Of a stretch of DNA of 41,246 nt, positions 8,915-18,643 are shown in pieces (position 1 is the first letter of the stretch; every line of letters begins with the position of its first letter). A program made the position numbers and the translations under genes. The stretch spans positions 1 to 41,246 of the forward strand of contig JADGRA010000031.1 of assembly GCA_017881265.1 (NCBI GenBank). Reading direction: 5' to 3'. Under the pieces are notes generated by a model, which saw only the letters and a program-made list of their open reading frames with translations, had not been told where the DNA came from and did not search any database. The stretch comes from Myxococcaceae bacterium (lineage in GTDB: Bacteria; Myxococcota; Myxococcia; Myxococcales; Myxococcaceae).

Positions 8915-10004
8915 CTAGTGGCCTTGCTTCTTCGGCTCGTTCTTCTTCTCCATCGCCTTCCTGGCCATCATCTGGATGCCCGAGGGGACGTTCTTGTCGC
9001 GCGCCAGCTCGCGGACTTCCGACTCGCGCAGGGTGGACAGAAACTTCATGGCGATGGGGAGCGGCACCTTGGGGTTCTTCACCAGCGCCAGCTTCACCGG
9101 GTACAGCTTCACCCATTCACGGTTGGCGCATACCACCCGCAGCACGTCGTCGTGTGCCTGGCGGCTGTTGGCGATGGCGAGAATTTCCGGGTCGGTAATC
9201 TTCGGGCTGCGAATGGCGGCCACCGCGACCAGCTTGTTGCTGTCGCGCAACAGGTAGCCCCTGGCTTCCTTGTTGCCCTTGGTGGCGAGTTTGATTTTTT
9301 CCGAGATGCTCATCTTCACAATCCGCTGGGCGAAGTTCAGCTTCTTGGACTCCTCCAGGGGCGGCGCCGACTCGTCCCCCACCTGGTACTCGGTGAGAAT
9401 CTCCTCCGCGGTAGGCCCGGGGTTGGGCGCGGCATCGGCCGCCTCGGGCCCGAAGATGCGGATGCGGGCCGCCCGCATCTGCGGGACGTCCGCCAAGTGC
9501 AGCCCGCTGCGGACGCAGAAGTCACACACCGAGTCCACCAGGGCCCCGGTGGCCTTGGGGTTGAGGCACAGCTGGCGCACCACGTCCTCGTGCCGCAGAA
9601 GCCGGAGCTGGTTCTGTCCAACAATCTCCAAAGACCGCAGGCTGCAGTGCGCGGCCACGCGTGCCACGGCCTCGTCGGGCGTGGAGGCGTTGAGGACGAG
9701 CATCTCGACGTAGACGTCGCTGGACTGCAGCCGGTCCAGCGCCCAGGCCAGCACCGCCGGCGCCACGCCCTCGTCGCGCAAGGCGGAGCCCAGAATGCGG
9801 TCCGGCAGCTTCTCGGCCGACGTGGCGGCGGTCGTGCGCACCGCCTCGTCGGGGTCCTGGGTAAGCAGGTAGAGCGCCCCCAGCATGTCGGCCGGCGCCA
9901 GCGGTACCAGCGCCTTGGCGGCCATCATCCGCAGCGGGAGGGGCGAGGCCGGGTCGACGTGCTTGCGCAGCGCCGGCGGGAGGAAGTCGAAGGCCGGACG
10001 CTCC

Positions 10005-10018
<14 letters not shown>
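8915..10018 (-). CDS. HEAT-like alpha-helical repeat protein, function unknown
   Basis: A 367-residue soluble protein without signal peptide or membrane segment. It is built of short helical pairs such as [33 protein letters not shown] and [15 protein letters not shown], the pattern of HEAT/armadillo-like scaffolds. The middle (about 195-230) is acidic and probably disordered. The C-terminal part has further repeats ([35 protein letters not shown]) and ends in a basic tail. Its ATG lies inside the coaX 3' end (14-base overlap), so the two are co-transcribed. No catalytic motif is visible; a protein-interaction role is inferred from the fold only. Confidence 0.75.
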
Positions 10019-10778
<760 letters not shown>

Positions 10779-10899
10779 GGCGACCCGCCACGCTTACCAC
10801 GCCCCAGCCTGCCCCGGGGGGCACAGCGGCCCCGGTCCCGGGCCACGCAACGCCAGGGGAAGGCCCCCTTGCAGGGACCCCTCCGGCTTGGCCCACCGC

Positions 10900-11256
10900 T
10901 CAATCGTCGAGCTCGGCGAGCCGCGCCTTCACCAGCTGGCGGACCAGCTTCGCCGGGAGCGGCTTGTCGGCAGGAAAATGCAGCGAGGACTTGGTCCTCG
11001 CATAGCCCTGGAGCTGCTCAGCCAGTGTCATGAGCGTCGAGCCGCTGAAAGGGAAATAGGAACAGCCGTCCCGCCTGGCGCAGAAGCCGGCCACGACGGC
11101 CCCGCGGAAACGGTAGGCCGGAATCCCGTAGCTGATGCACTCCTCGGCCTGCGGCACGACCGACCGAATCGCCTTGCGTAGCTTCTGCAGGGCGGTCCGT
11201 CGGTCTGCACGGACGCTCGCCAGGTAGGCGTCGATGGTGGTGGGTTTGGAGGCCAT
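10900..11256 (-). CDS. DUF1801 (YdhG-like) family protein
   Basis: A 118-residue single-domain protein. The pattern TIDAYLASV near the N-terminus, LQKLRKAIRSVVPQAEECISYGIPAYRF, and the later FPFSGSTLMTLAEQL and SSLHFPADKPLP are typical of DUF1801, a small alpha/beta family with a frataxin-like fold related to B. subtilis YdhG, for which a role as an intracellular iron chaperone has been proposed. No signal peptide is seen. A CCCCC-A6-GGGGGG inverted repeat (11266-11282) lies just upstream. The gap to coaX (10779-10899) holds GC-rich inverted repeats only. The family is clear; the function here is not known. Confidence 0.85.
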   Translation of the reverse strand: MASKPTTIDAYLASVRADRRTALQKLRKAIRSVVPQAEECISYGIPAYRFRGAVVAGFCARRDGCSYFPFSGSTLMTLAEQLQGYARTKSSLHFPADKPLPAKLVRQLVKARLAELDD

Positions 11257-11328
11257 GGCCGGGCGCCCCCAAAAAAGGGGGGACGTCCCAGCCTAGCCTC
11301 GCCCGAAGGACGCTTTCACGTCGCTTCG

Positions 11329-11850
11329 CTACAGCTGCCAGGCGAAGGACAGCTTCACCTGCAGCGCGTCGCTGATAACGCCGCTGCCGAGTGCGCCGAA
11401 GTCGATGTGGGGCCGTTCGCCGGGGATGAAGGGCGCGTAGCCGCCCTGCTGGGAGCGCGTGTACACGCAGTACAGCGTGGAGCCGGGCAGGTGCTCCCAC
11501 CGCAGCACCAGGTTGACGTTGAAGACCGCATCCTGAGTGGCATAGTGCGCGCGCCACTCAGCGTGAAGGGCTACAGCTCCGAGAGGTACACCGTCGGCTT
11601 CTGCCCCGTCACCGGCACGTCGTAGGTGGGGCCGTAGCGCACCGAAGCGAAGAAGAGCTGGGCGTAGATTTGAAGGCTGAGCGTCGGGTTGAAGGTGAAG
11701 TACCCGCGCAGCGTGATGCCCGGCGCCGAGGCATTCTGCAGCCCGTAGCGGTAGATGCGCGGGTTGGGCGTCACGCCTCCCAGGGTGTCCACCCAGTGGG
11801 GGTCCCCGTCGACGAATTCCCACGTCGGCGTCAGGGTGCGCTCCAGTCAC
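11329..11850 (-). pseudogene. Remnant of a DUF5916-type outer-membrane protein (C-terminal part, frameshifted)
   Basis: Two overlapping minus-strand frames together encode the end of one beta-barrel-like protein. From about 11847 to 11571 one frame reads LERTLTPTWEFVDGD, then GYFTFNPTLSLQIYAQLFFASV and GPTYDVPV before a TAG. The other frame takes over near 11545-11575 with AVFNVNLVLRWEHLPGSTLY and ends at 11329 with VKLSFAWQL. The F-N-x-N-L-V-L-R-W-E-x-x-PGSTL pattern and the aromatic terminal strand are characteristic of DUF5916 proteins as I remember them. A stop codon (TGA near 11848-11850) lies immediately upstream in the first frame, and no N-terminal domain precedes it. This is a 5'-truncated and frameshifted relic; a sequencing error could explain the shift but not the truncation. 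Confidence 0.75.
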
Positions 11851-11900
11851 ACCCAAGAGCGCGGACCTCGCGGTGGGAAGCGCGCGCTGAAAAGCGGGAC

Positions 11901-11925
11901 ACCCCCGGCGCGAGGCGCCAGGGGT
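11901..11925 (-). terminator. Hairpin downstream of birA
   Basis: ACCCCCGGCGC (11901-11911) pairs with GCGCCAGGGGT (11915-11925) with one mismatch and a GAG loop. On the minus strand it starts about 28 bases after the birA stop and is followed after seven bases by TTTT, consistent with a weak intrinsic terminator. The rest of 11851-11952 shows nothing else. Confidence 0.45.
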
Positions 11926-11952
11926 TTCACCGCCCGTCAACGTCTTCGGGCC

Positions 11953-12993
11953 TTACCAGGCCCGGGGCGGAGACGGCGGGGCGACGCGCGGCCGCACCGT
12001 CTCGACGTCCCCGGCCAGCACCCGTTCCTCGGCGCCTCCGGCGGTCCGGATGCGGAGAGCCCCATCCTCGTCGATGTCGACGGCCACGCCGCGTACTTCG
12101 CGCCGCTCGGACGTGACGAGGACTTCCTGGCCCAGCGTGGCGGACAGCGCACGCCAGCGCTCCCGCACCGGGCGGAAGCCCTGGGCGGCGTGCAGGTCGA
12201 GCCAGTCCTCCAGCCGCTTGGCCAGTGCCGCGGCGAAGGCCGCCCGCCCCACCGGCCGCCCGGACACCTCCAGGACGCTGGTGGCCGTCTCGGCAAGTTC
12301 CGGCGGGAAATCCTCCCGGCGCGCGTTGAGGTTGACGCCGATGCCCACCACCACGAAGTGCACGCGGTCCAGGTCCGCCGACAATTCCGTCAGGATGCCC
12401 GCCACCTTTCGGCCGCCCACCAGCAAGTCGTTCGGCCATTTGATGTCGGCCGGCACGCCGGTGGCCCTGAGGGACTCGGCGAGCGCCACCGCGGCCAGCA
12501 GCGTCAGTTCCGGGGCCCGCTGGGGTGGCAGGTCCGGACGCAGGACGAAGGAGGCGTGCAGGTTGAGGTGGCCAGGGGAAGACCAACTGCGCCCCCGTCG
12601 ACCGCGGCCCTGCGTCTGGCGCTCGGCCAGCACCAGCTCCCCGTGCTCGGCGCCCTCCACCGCCAGCCGGAAGGCCACCACGTTGGTGGAGTCCACCTCC
12701 TCGAAGGTGTGCAGCGTCCGCCCGAGGTCATGCGTCTCCAGCAGCGGGAGGACCTCCAGGGCGGTCAGCCGGTCGGGCGCCTCCAGCAGCCGGTACCCGC
12801 GCGAGGAGACGGCCTCGATGCGGTAGCCGTGGCGCCGGAGCGCATTCACCACCTTCCACACCGCGGTGCGCGACAGGCCGAGCTTGCCGGACAGCGCCTC
12901 GCCGGACACGAAGTCCGGGCCGCCCTCGACGAGGAGGCCGAGGATGAGCTCCTCGTGCGTGGTTTCCTGCAGGTCCGCGTTCACGGCTCGCAT
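11953..12993 (-). CDS. birA: Bifunctional biotin-[acetyl-CoA-carboxylase] ligase / biotin operon repressor
   Basis: It activates biotin to biotinyl-AMP and transfers it to carboxylase subunits. The 346-residue form includes an N-terminal winged helix (about 14-68: SGEALSGKLGLSRTAVWKVVNALRRHGY), so it may also repress biotin genes. The catalytic domain shows EVDSTN at 99-104, ERQTQGRGRRGRSWSSP at 124-140 (adenylate-binding loop), and KWPNDL at 185-190 followed by KVAGIL. A C-terminal SH3-like domain (about 290-335) is present. The ATG start gives MRAVNADLQ. It is the last intact gene before the pseudogene and hairpin. Confidence 0.95.
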   Translation of the reverse strand: MRAVNADLQETTHEELILGLLVEGGPDFVSGEALSGKLGLSRTAVWKVVNALRRHGYRIEAVSSRGYRLLEAPDRLTALEVLPLLETHDLGRTLHTFEEVDSTNVVAFRLAVEGAEHGELVLAERQTQGRGRRGRSWSSPGHLNLHASFVLRPDLPPQRAPELTLLAAVALAESLRATGVPADIKWPNDLLVGGRKVAGILTELSADLDRVHFVVVGIGVNLNARREDFPPELAETATSVLEVSGRPVGRAAFAAALAKRLEDWLDLHAAQGFRPVRERWRALSATLGQEVLVTSERREVRGVAVDIDEDGALRIRTAGGAEERVLAGDVETVRPRVAPPSPPRAW

Positions 12994-13063
12994 CCGGCTG
13001 GAGGTGCAACGGCCAGACGAGCGTAACCCAGCGGCATGACGCCCGGGGGGGGGCCGGCCGGCG

Positions 13064-13645
13064 TCAGCTCTTGGGGGGAGGCCGGACCGGCGCGACTTCG
13101 TACGCCGTCAGCAGTAGGTCGGTCTGGGGGACCTCGGCGCCCTGACGCAGCAGGCTGGTGCGAATCCGCACCATCCCCACCCCAGCCGCGAAGGTGATGC
13201 GGTTGACCAGCTGGACGCCCTCGGCCGCCGCCACCCGGCTCTCCACCTCGACGCAGTCGGGGAACTGCCCGGCAGGCGAGGTGCAGGGATTCCCCACCGA
13301 AGTGATGCGCCAGTGCTCGGCGGAGTCGGGCCCGAGGACCACTGTCCAGGTGCGGCCCGCCTCAACCGGCTCGCGGAGGATGACGCGGGACTGGTCGCGC
13401 AGGCCGTCCGGGCTGACCCAGAGAAGCCGTCCCCGGTTGTCCGTGTAGTGCCCATCCTTGACGCTGCGAATCTCCACCACCTCGACGGCCGAGGCGTCTG
13501 CACCAGAGCGGTAGTTCCAGCGGTTCCCCACCGCCAGCGGAAAGTAACGCGCTGCACCCGGGGACGACGACGTGGGCGCCGGTGCACTGGCCGGATGGGC
13601 ACAGGCGAGGAGCGTGCCCAGCAGCAACCAGGAGGGGCCCCTCAC
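13064..13645 (-). CDS. Putative lipoprotein, function unknown
   Basis: A 193-residue protein with a short lipoprotein signal peptide: hydrophobic WLLLGTLLAC with a lipobox-like LLAC at the cleavage site, followed by a Ser/Pro/Ala-rich linker. The mature part contains FPLAVGNRWNY, a pattern common in secreted beta-rich proteins of myxobacteria, and further strands to the C-terminus. No catalytic motif is visible. Its ATG overlaps the stop codon of the upstream HEAT lipoprotein by four bases, so the two are translationally coupled and may act together in the envelope. Confidence 0.75.
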   Translation of the reverse strand: MRGPSWLLLGTLLACAHPASAPAPTSSSPGAARYFPLAVGNRWNYRSGADASAVEVVEIRSVKDGHYTDNRGRLLWVSPDGLRDQSRVILREPVEAGRTWTVVLGPDSAEHWRITSVGNPCTSPAGQFPDCVEVESRVAAAEGVQLVNRITFAAGVGMVRIRTSLLRQGAEVPQTDLLLTAYEVAPVRPPPKS

Positions 13646-14571
13646 CGGTGCTGGCCCCGGTTTGCCTCGACGGAGGCCCCTTCCTTGGGGGCAAAGGCCT
13701 CCCGGTGCGTCAGTTCCTCCAGAGCGCGCTCCGCCGCCTCGCGGACGCCAGGACTGTCGTGTCCCTGGGCCACCGTGTACAGGTAGGCGCGCGCCTCGTC
13801 ACCGCCGATGGCCCCCAGCGCAAACACCAACTCCCGCTGGAAGCCCGCGTCCTTGCCCCGGGTGAGGTCAATCAACGCCGGCACGGCCTGGGTGGCCCGC
13901 ATGTCCACCAGCGCGCCCATCGCGCGCCGCACCACCAGGCCGTCCTCGGACTGCAGCCGCTCCACCAGCAGCGGCACCGCCCGCGGATTCTTCCGGAAGG
14001 CGAGCACGTCCAACGCGGCGTCGCGAACGCGGGCGTCCGTCGAGGTCAAATCCCGGACGAGGGCGCTGTCGTTTCTGTCCAGCGCATCCAGCTGGGCACG
14101 CGCCCCATGCACCAGGTCCTCGAGTGCCTGTTCCAGGGCTCGGCGCGCCGCCTCCTGACGGTCCTCGAAGGTTTCCCCCGCCGGCCGCGCCACCCCGGAG
14201 GCCCACAGCTCCCGTCGCTCCGTCCCGGCTTCACTCTTCCGGCGCAGGGTGAGGTCCGCCACCACTTCCACCTCCAGCCCCTCCCGCCCGGGCCGAAGCA
14301 CCTCGCGCACCCCGGACAGCTCCAGCACCAGCCGGACGAGCGGCGCGCCTTCGGGGGGACGCACCCCGGGTGCCACCAGCTGCAGCCGCGGCTCGGCCGC
14401 GACGCGCCGGGTGAGCTCGGCCTGAAGCTGCGAAGCAGACGTCCCCAACAGGGGGACGTCGGCCACCGACGCGGAGACGACGTCCACCCGCTCAACCAGG
14501 TGCGGCTGGGCCTTGCAGCCGGGCAGGACTGCCAGTCCACTTGCCAACAGCAGCGGCCAAAGCCTCCTCAC
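13642..14571 (-). CDS. HEAT-repeat lipoprotein
   Basis: A 309-residue protein with a lipoprotein signal (LLLASGLAVLPGC; lipobox LPGC, Cys19). Residues 25-140 form a beta-rich domain. From about 160 onward HEAT-like repeats appear: DARVRDAALDVLAFRKNPRA, DGLVVRRAMGALVDMRATQA, and REAAERALEELT. Such repeats usually mediate protein contacts. It is expected to be anchored in the outer membrane. It starts 11 bases after the HARE-HTH gene and overlaps the next lipoprotein gene by four bases, making a three-gene unit. The function is unknown. Confidence 0.75.
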   Translation of the reverse strand: MRRLWPLLLASGLAVLPGCKAQPHLVERVDVVSASVADVPLLGTSASQLQAELTRRVAAEPRLQLVAPGVRPPEGAPLVRLVLELSGVREVLRPGREGLEVEVVADLTLRRKSEAGTERRELWASGVARPAGETFEDRQEAARRALEQALEDLVHGARAQLDALDRNDSALVRDLTSTDARVRDAALDVLAFRKNPRAVPLLVERLQSEDGLVVRRAMGALVDMRATQAVPALIDLTRGKDAGFQRELVFALGAIGGDEARAYLYTVAQGHDSPGVREAAERALEELTHREAFAPKEGASVEANRGQHR

Positions 14572-14582
14572 AAGGGGGGAGT

Positions 14583-16238
14583 CTACTGCGCACTGCCCTC
14601 GCTCGCCGCAGGAGGCGCGGCGACAGGGGCGGCTTCCGCGACGCTGGGGGCTGCCTCGGCGTCCCCCGAGGCCGCCGGGGCCTCCGCCGCCCCGGCAGTG
14701 GCGCCGGGGACGCCCGGGACTCCGGGGGCCGTTTCGCCCGGCCGCAGGCCCCGTCCGCGCCGTCCGCGCCGGCGCCGACGGCGCCGCTTGCGCTCGGCGC
14801 CCGCATCGCCCTCGGCCCCCGGTGCACTCTCCTCCCCCGGCCCCACCGCAGCCGTCCCCTCCGCGCCGGGCGTGGACTCGGCTGCCCCGGCCTCTTCCGG
14901 ACCCGGCGCCCCCTCGTCCTCGTCCTGCTCTTCGCGCTCCCGGCGGCGCTCCTCGCGCCGCTCGCGCACCTCGGCGGCGACGCGCGCTGCCGACTGGAAG
15001 AAGGCGGCGTCAATCTCGAAGAGTTCGGCGTGCGTCACCCGCACCCCGGCATGGGCCTCGAGGAATTTCTCGGCCAGCCCCTCCCCGCACCACAGCAGCA
15101 CCAGCGCCGGCTGGGCGACGGCCTCGCTGCGCGCCTCCCCCCGTGCATCTCCACTCGCTAGCACCAGCCCCATCTGCGCGCCGTGGTGGCTGAGGTCGCG
15201 GCGGCAGTCCTGGACAATCCGCCGGTCGACGCCTCCGCCGCCTTTGAGGACCCGGATGGCGTAGCGCAACTCCAGGCTGCCATCCCGGCGCCGCCCGGTA
15301 ATCAGCGGGCCGTCCTTGGCCCGCTTCACCACCTTCAACTCCCGGAAGCTCTGGCCATGCAGCATTTTGATGCAGGCCCGCTCGAAGGTCCCGGCATCCA
15401 GCGCGGCCAGCTGCGAGCGCAGCGCCCGGGCGATGGTCCGGCGCGCCTCCTTGACGGCCACCCGCGCTGCCGAGACGACCGAGGCCTCGGGTCCGACGTC
15501 GATGGGCGTGGCCGTGGCGAACACCACGCGCCCCTCCAAGAGCGGCAGGCCGAGCGCCGCGGCGAAGGCTGCCTGCAACTCGGCCGGCGCCGTCGCGGAA
15601 CGGTCCACCGCCAGAAGGCCGTCCGCCCGCAGCGCGAACTGCGCCTGTCGGCCACCGTCGATGCGCCGCTGGTTCTCCGTCACCAGGGCCGTGAGCAGCG
15701 TCTCCACGCCAGTGTGCGGCAAGGCGAGTTCTCGCCCGACGGCGCGCTCCAGAAGCGCAGCCGGGGCCACCGGCTCCGTCGCCTCGCTGAGCAACTCGAA
15801 GGCCACTTCCTCCAGCGGCGGCAGGCGGCGGTGGCCGGGTCCGCGGTCCCGTTCCCGCTCGTGACGCCGGCCGTGGCGCTCCTGCCGGGCTGCCCGGGCG
15901 CCCTCGGACCGAGACTCCGGATGGCGCTCCACCGCGCGCAACGGCGCCGGCTCCTCGGCCACTGCCGGCTCCTCGGGCTGGGCCATCCGCCCCAGGGCCT
16001 CCGCGTCCTCCGCAAGGTCCCACTCCACCAGGGCAAAGGTGTCGTCTCCCACCACGCTGACGCGGCGGTCCCGCGTGCGCCGCGACATCACCGCCAGGCG
16101 CGACCTCAGGGTTTCGGCCGGGTTCTTACCGACGTGGCTGAACAACCCTAGGGAAATGCAGCGTTCCGTTATCTCCTGTGTGGTCAGCGGACGCTTCTCC
16201 GCCTCCAGCACACGGATGGCAGCCTCGTAAAATGTCAT
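14583..16238 (-). CDS. HARE-HTH protein with Mrr-like restriction-endonuclease fold and basic tail
   Basis: A 551-residue protein. Residues 1-72 are a HARE-HTH domain (MTFYEAAIRVLEAEKRPLTT, ERCISLGLF, NPAETLRSRLAVMSR), a winged helix also found in RNA polymerase delta and chromatin proteins. A second winged-helix-like stretch lies at about 140-210. Residues 284-375 resemble Mrr-type endonucleases: FERACIKML, then DG at 309-310 and VLK at 330-332. The expected Q/E-x-K dyad reads V-x-K, so catalysis may be lost. After 425 comes a charged, Ala/Pro/Gly-rich tail with a run of arginines (about 484-497). I chose the ATG at 16238 rather than the open-frame start at 16295, because HARE begins there. 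A nucleic-acid role is likely. Confidence 0.8.
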   Translation of the reverse strand: MTFYEAAIRVLEAEKRPLTTQEITERCISLGLFSHVGKNPAETLRSRLAVMSRRTRDRRVSVVGDDTFALVEWDLAEDAEALGRMAQPEEPAVAEEPAPLRAVERHPESRSEGARAARQERHGRRHERERDRGPGHRRLPPLEEVAFELLSEATEPVAPAALLERAVGRELALPHTGVETLLTALVTENQRRIDGGRQAQFALRADGLLAVDRSATAPAELQAAFAAALGLPLLEGRVVFATATPIDVGPEASVVSAARVAVKEARRTIARALRSQLAALDAGTFERACIKMLHGQSFRELKVVKRAKDGPLITGRRRDGSLELRYAIRVLKGGGGVDRRIVQDCRRDLSHHGAQMGLVLASGDARGEARSEAVAQPALVLLWCGEGLAEKFLEAHAGVRVTHAELFEIDAAFFQSAARVAAEVRERREERRREREEQDEDEGAPGPEEAGAAESTPGAEGTAAVGPGEESAPGAEGDAGAERKRRRRRRRGRRGRGLRPGETAPGVPGVPGATAGAAEAPAASGDAEAAPSVAEAAPVAAPPAASEGSAQ

Positions 16239-16356
16239 AGAAATCCAAGCAGTTCCGCGGCGTTGGCCTGCGGAAGCAAAGGGGCGCGCGGTCACGGGCG
16301 CCGTCGCTAAATGTCAATCAAGCCTCAATCGGCTCGCATCCACGGCCGTTCGTACC

Positions 16357-18513
16357 ATGCTTCGCATCCGAATCGGACAGCATTGGAAGCATGAAGGGGC
16401 CGCGGAGGCCCTGGACGGGTTTGGCCTGGAATTGGACGGCCTGGCCCTCGTCCCCGGGGCAAGCGAGGAACCCTTAGGCCTGGTGATGGAACAGCTGCTG
16501 GTGGCCACCGCCGCGCTGGCGGCCGGCCAGGGCATGGCACAGGTTTCCCTGCCGGAGTCCGGGCAGGAATTGCTGCTCGTCCGCCAGGGCGAGCAGCTGC
16601 AGCTGCACGTGCTGCGCCTCGGCCGGCCGGCCGGGGCGGTGCGGGCCCCGGTGACGTTGGACGTGGAAGCGTGGCGCCGGGCGGTGGTGCGCGCGGCGCG
16701 GGGGTGGATTGAGGACTTGCGCGCGACAGCGGCGCCAGCGCGGGTCCGGGCCAAGGCGCGCGCCCTCCTCGCCCGCGCGGACCGCGAGCCGCCGGCGGTG
16801 GCCGGGGGGACCCCCGGGTGGGGACTGCGCCTGGAACCTCGCGCCGTGCCCGGCTTCCGCCTCACCGCGGCGGACGCCCCGGGGCTGCTGGGCCTGGCGC
16901 AGCGGAGAGCGCCCGTACCGGTGGCCCTCCTCGCGCTTTCGGGCCGGCTGGAACTTCTGTCCCCACAGCCGGCCACCTGGGAAGCGCACGGGATGGTGGG
17001 CCTTCTGGCGCTCGAGCTTCTGCGCCAAGGGGAGGAGGTGGTGCGCGCCCTCGAGTCCGGCGAACACGCGCTGCACCTGTCCCCGGCCGGCGTGGCGCCC
17101 CCCTGGCAGCTGGAACTGGTGGCCGGCACCGTCGCTGCGCCCGGCTGGGCGCTGGCCTGGCCCGCGGCTCAGCTGGCCGAGGCCCTGGTGGCACCGGCGC
17201 TCGGCCTGGCCGCGCTGCTCGGCTCTCTCGACAGCCGGCTGGCCGCCAACCACCACCTCAGCGACTTCACCACCCGGGGGCGCGCGGTGCTGGCCGCGGT
17301 GCGGGCCCTGGTCGCCCGCCCCGCCGAGGAGCCGCGACGGCCCCCACCGCGCCACCCCCGGAGGCGGCAGGCGCCGGAGCTACAGCGCGGGGCGCGCGTC
17401 CGGCGCCTCAGCTTCCTTCAGCGCGGCCGGGCGCGGGGCGTGGCCGGGGAAGGCACCTCCGAGTTGCGGGCCCTGGCCCCGGGGTTCGCCCTTGTCGCGC
17501 GCAGCTGGGCCGTGCTGGTGACGGGCACGGGTGAGGTGCTGCGGCGCTGGGCGGCCAAGGACGGGCTGGTGGTGGGCCCGGGCGGGGAAGCGGTGCTGGC
17601 CACCGGGACGCGGTGGCTCCGCCTGTACCTGGGCGAGCCGGACGCGCGCTGGCTGCGGGACCACGAAGGCACCGCACTAGACGGAGGGCTTTTGGTGACG
17701 GGCGAGCAGCTCCTCGTCACCACGCGGCCGAGCGGCATCCGCGCGGTCGACCGACTGACGGGACGCGAACTGTGGTGCTTCCTCCCCCAGCGCCCCCAGC
17801 GCCTCGCTTTAGGCCTGCAGGCGGGCCGCGTCCTCGTCGCCTCGGAGTCCGGGACGGTGCACGGGCTGGACGTCGCCCAGGGCCAAGTCCGGTTTCGCAT
17901 CGCTGGCCCCCTGCCCTGTCTTGGACCGCCCATCCCGTGGGGCAACGCCTCGGTGGTGACGCTGGGGCGGGGCGACCGCATGGCGCTGCTCGTCTTTGAC
18001 CCCCACGACGGGGCCGTCCGGTGGCGGCAGGAATTCCAGCTGTCCGCTGCCGGCCCGGCGCTGGCGCGTGGCGCGCGCCTGCGCGTGCTGGCGCACCGGG
18101 ACGGGGCCCCCGTCCTGTTGTGTCTCGGCGCCCAGGGAGGCACCCAGTGGGAGCGCTCGCTGCCCCTCGGCCACGGGCCATGGACGCTGCACGCGGACGG
18201 GGACGCCACGCTCGTCGCGGCCGCCGACGGTTCGGCGCTGCGGGTGGACGCCCAGGGGCGCCTCGACTGGCGGCTGGGGGGACAGCGGACGCAGGCGGCC
18301 GCACCGGCCATGCTGCAGCGGCGGGTGCTGCTCCTCCCAGGCGAAACCATTCGCGCCGTCGACGCCCGCTCCGGGCGGGTGGTGGCGGAGATTCCAAGCC
18401 CGGGCGGCGTCCACGCCCTCGCGGCCACCGAGGCGCTGGACGTCGCCGTGCTGGACGGGGCGGGCGACCTCACCCTGTGGAAGCTTGGCGCCAGCCTGGG
18501 CGTGGTGGAGTGA
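16357..18513 (+). CDS. PQQ-like beta-propeller protein without signal peptide
   Basis: A 718-residue protein. The C-terminal half (about 365-715) has repeated blades such as GIRAVDRLTGRELWCF, GTVHGLDVAQGQVRF, LLVFDPHDGAVRWRQ, LRVDAQGRLDWRL and IRAVDARSGRVV, the pattern of PQQ-enzyme/BamB-like propellers. The N-terminal 340 residues are mostly helical and unrecognised, joined by a Pro/Arg-rich linker (about 325-350). No signal peptide or membrane segment is seen, so it appears cytoplasmic, unlike most such propellers. It is divergent from the HARE-HTH gene across about 118 bases. No cofactor-binding residues can be claimed; the propeller may be a binding platform. Confidence 0.8.
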   Translation: MLRIRIGQHWKHEGAAEALDGFGLELDGLALVPGASEEPLGLVMEQLLVATAALAAGQGMAQVSLPESGQELLLVRQGEQLQLHVLRLGRPAGAVRAPVTLDVEAWRRAVVRAARGWIEDLRATAAPARVRAKARALLARADREPPAVAGGTPGWGLRLEPRAVPGFRLTAADAPGLLGLAQRRAPVPVALLALSGRLELLSPQPATWEAHGMVGLLALELLRQGEEVVRALESGEHALHLSPAGVAPPWQLELVAGTVAAPGWALAWPAAQLAEALVAPALGLAALLGSLDSRLAANHHLSDFTTRGRAVLAAVRALVARPAEEPRRPPPRHPRRRQAPELQRGARVRRLSFLQRGRARGVAGEGTSELRALAPGFALVARSWAVLVTGTGEVLRRWAAKDGLVVGPGGEAVLATGTRWLRLYLGEPDARWLRDHEGTALDGGLLVTGEQLLVTTRPSGIRAVDRLTGRELWCFLPQRPQRLALGLQAGRVLVASESGTVHGLDVAQGQVRFRIAGPLPCLGPPIPWGNASVVTLGRGDRMALLVFDPHDGAVRWRQEFQLSAAGPALARGARLRVLAHRDGAPVLLCLGAQGGTQWERSLPLGHGPWTLHADGDATLVAAADGSALRVDAQGRLDWRLGGQRTQAAAPAMLQRRVLLLPGETIRAVDARSGRVVAEIPSPGGVHALAATEALDVAVLDGAGDLTLWKLGASLGVVE

Positions 18514-18643
18514 AGGGCAGCGACGCCGGGCTGCCCCACACCCGGCTGTCCTTCGCCACTGGAGCTGTCTGGCGACGGCCGCCGCGCCCGACGCCTTGCT
18601 GCGGCAGGCCCAGGCCGTCGCCAAGGCGGCCCCCCCTTTGGGG

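Noticed and set aside
16312-16317. Perfect TTGACA -35 box on the minus strand before the HARE-HTH gene
   Set aside because: No reasonable -10 hexamer lies at 16-18 bases, so I cannot support a promoter.
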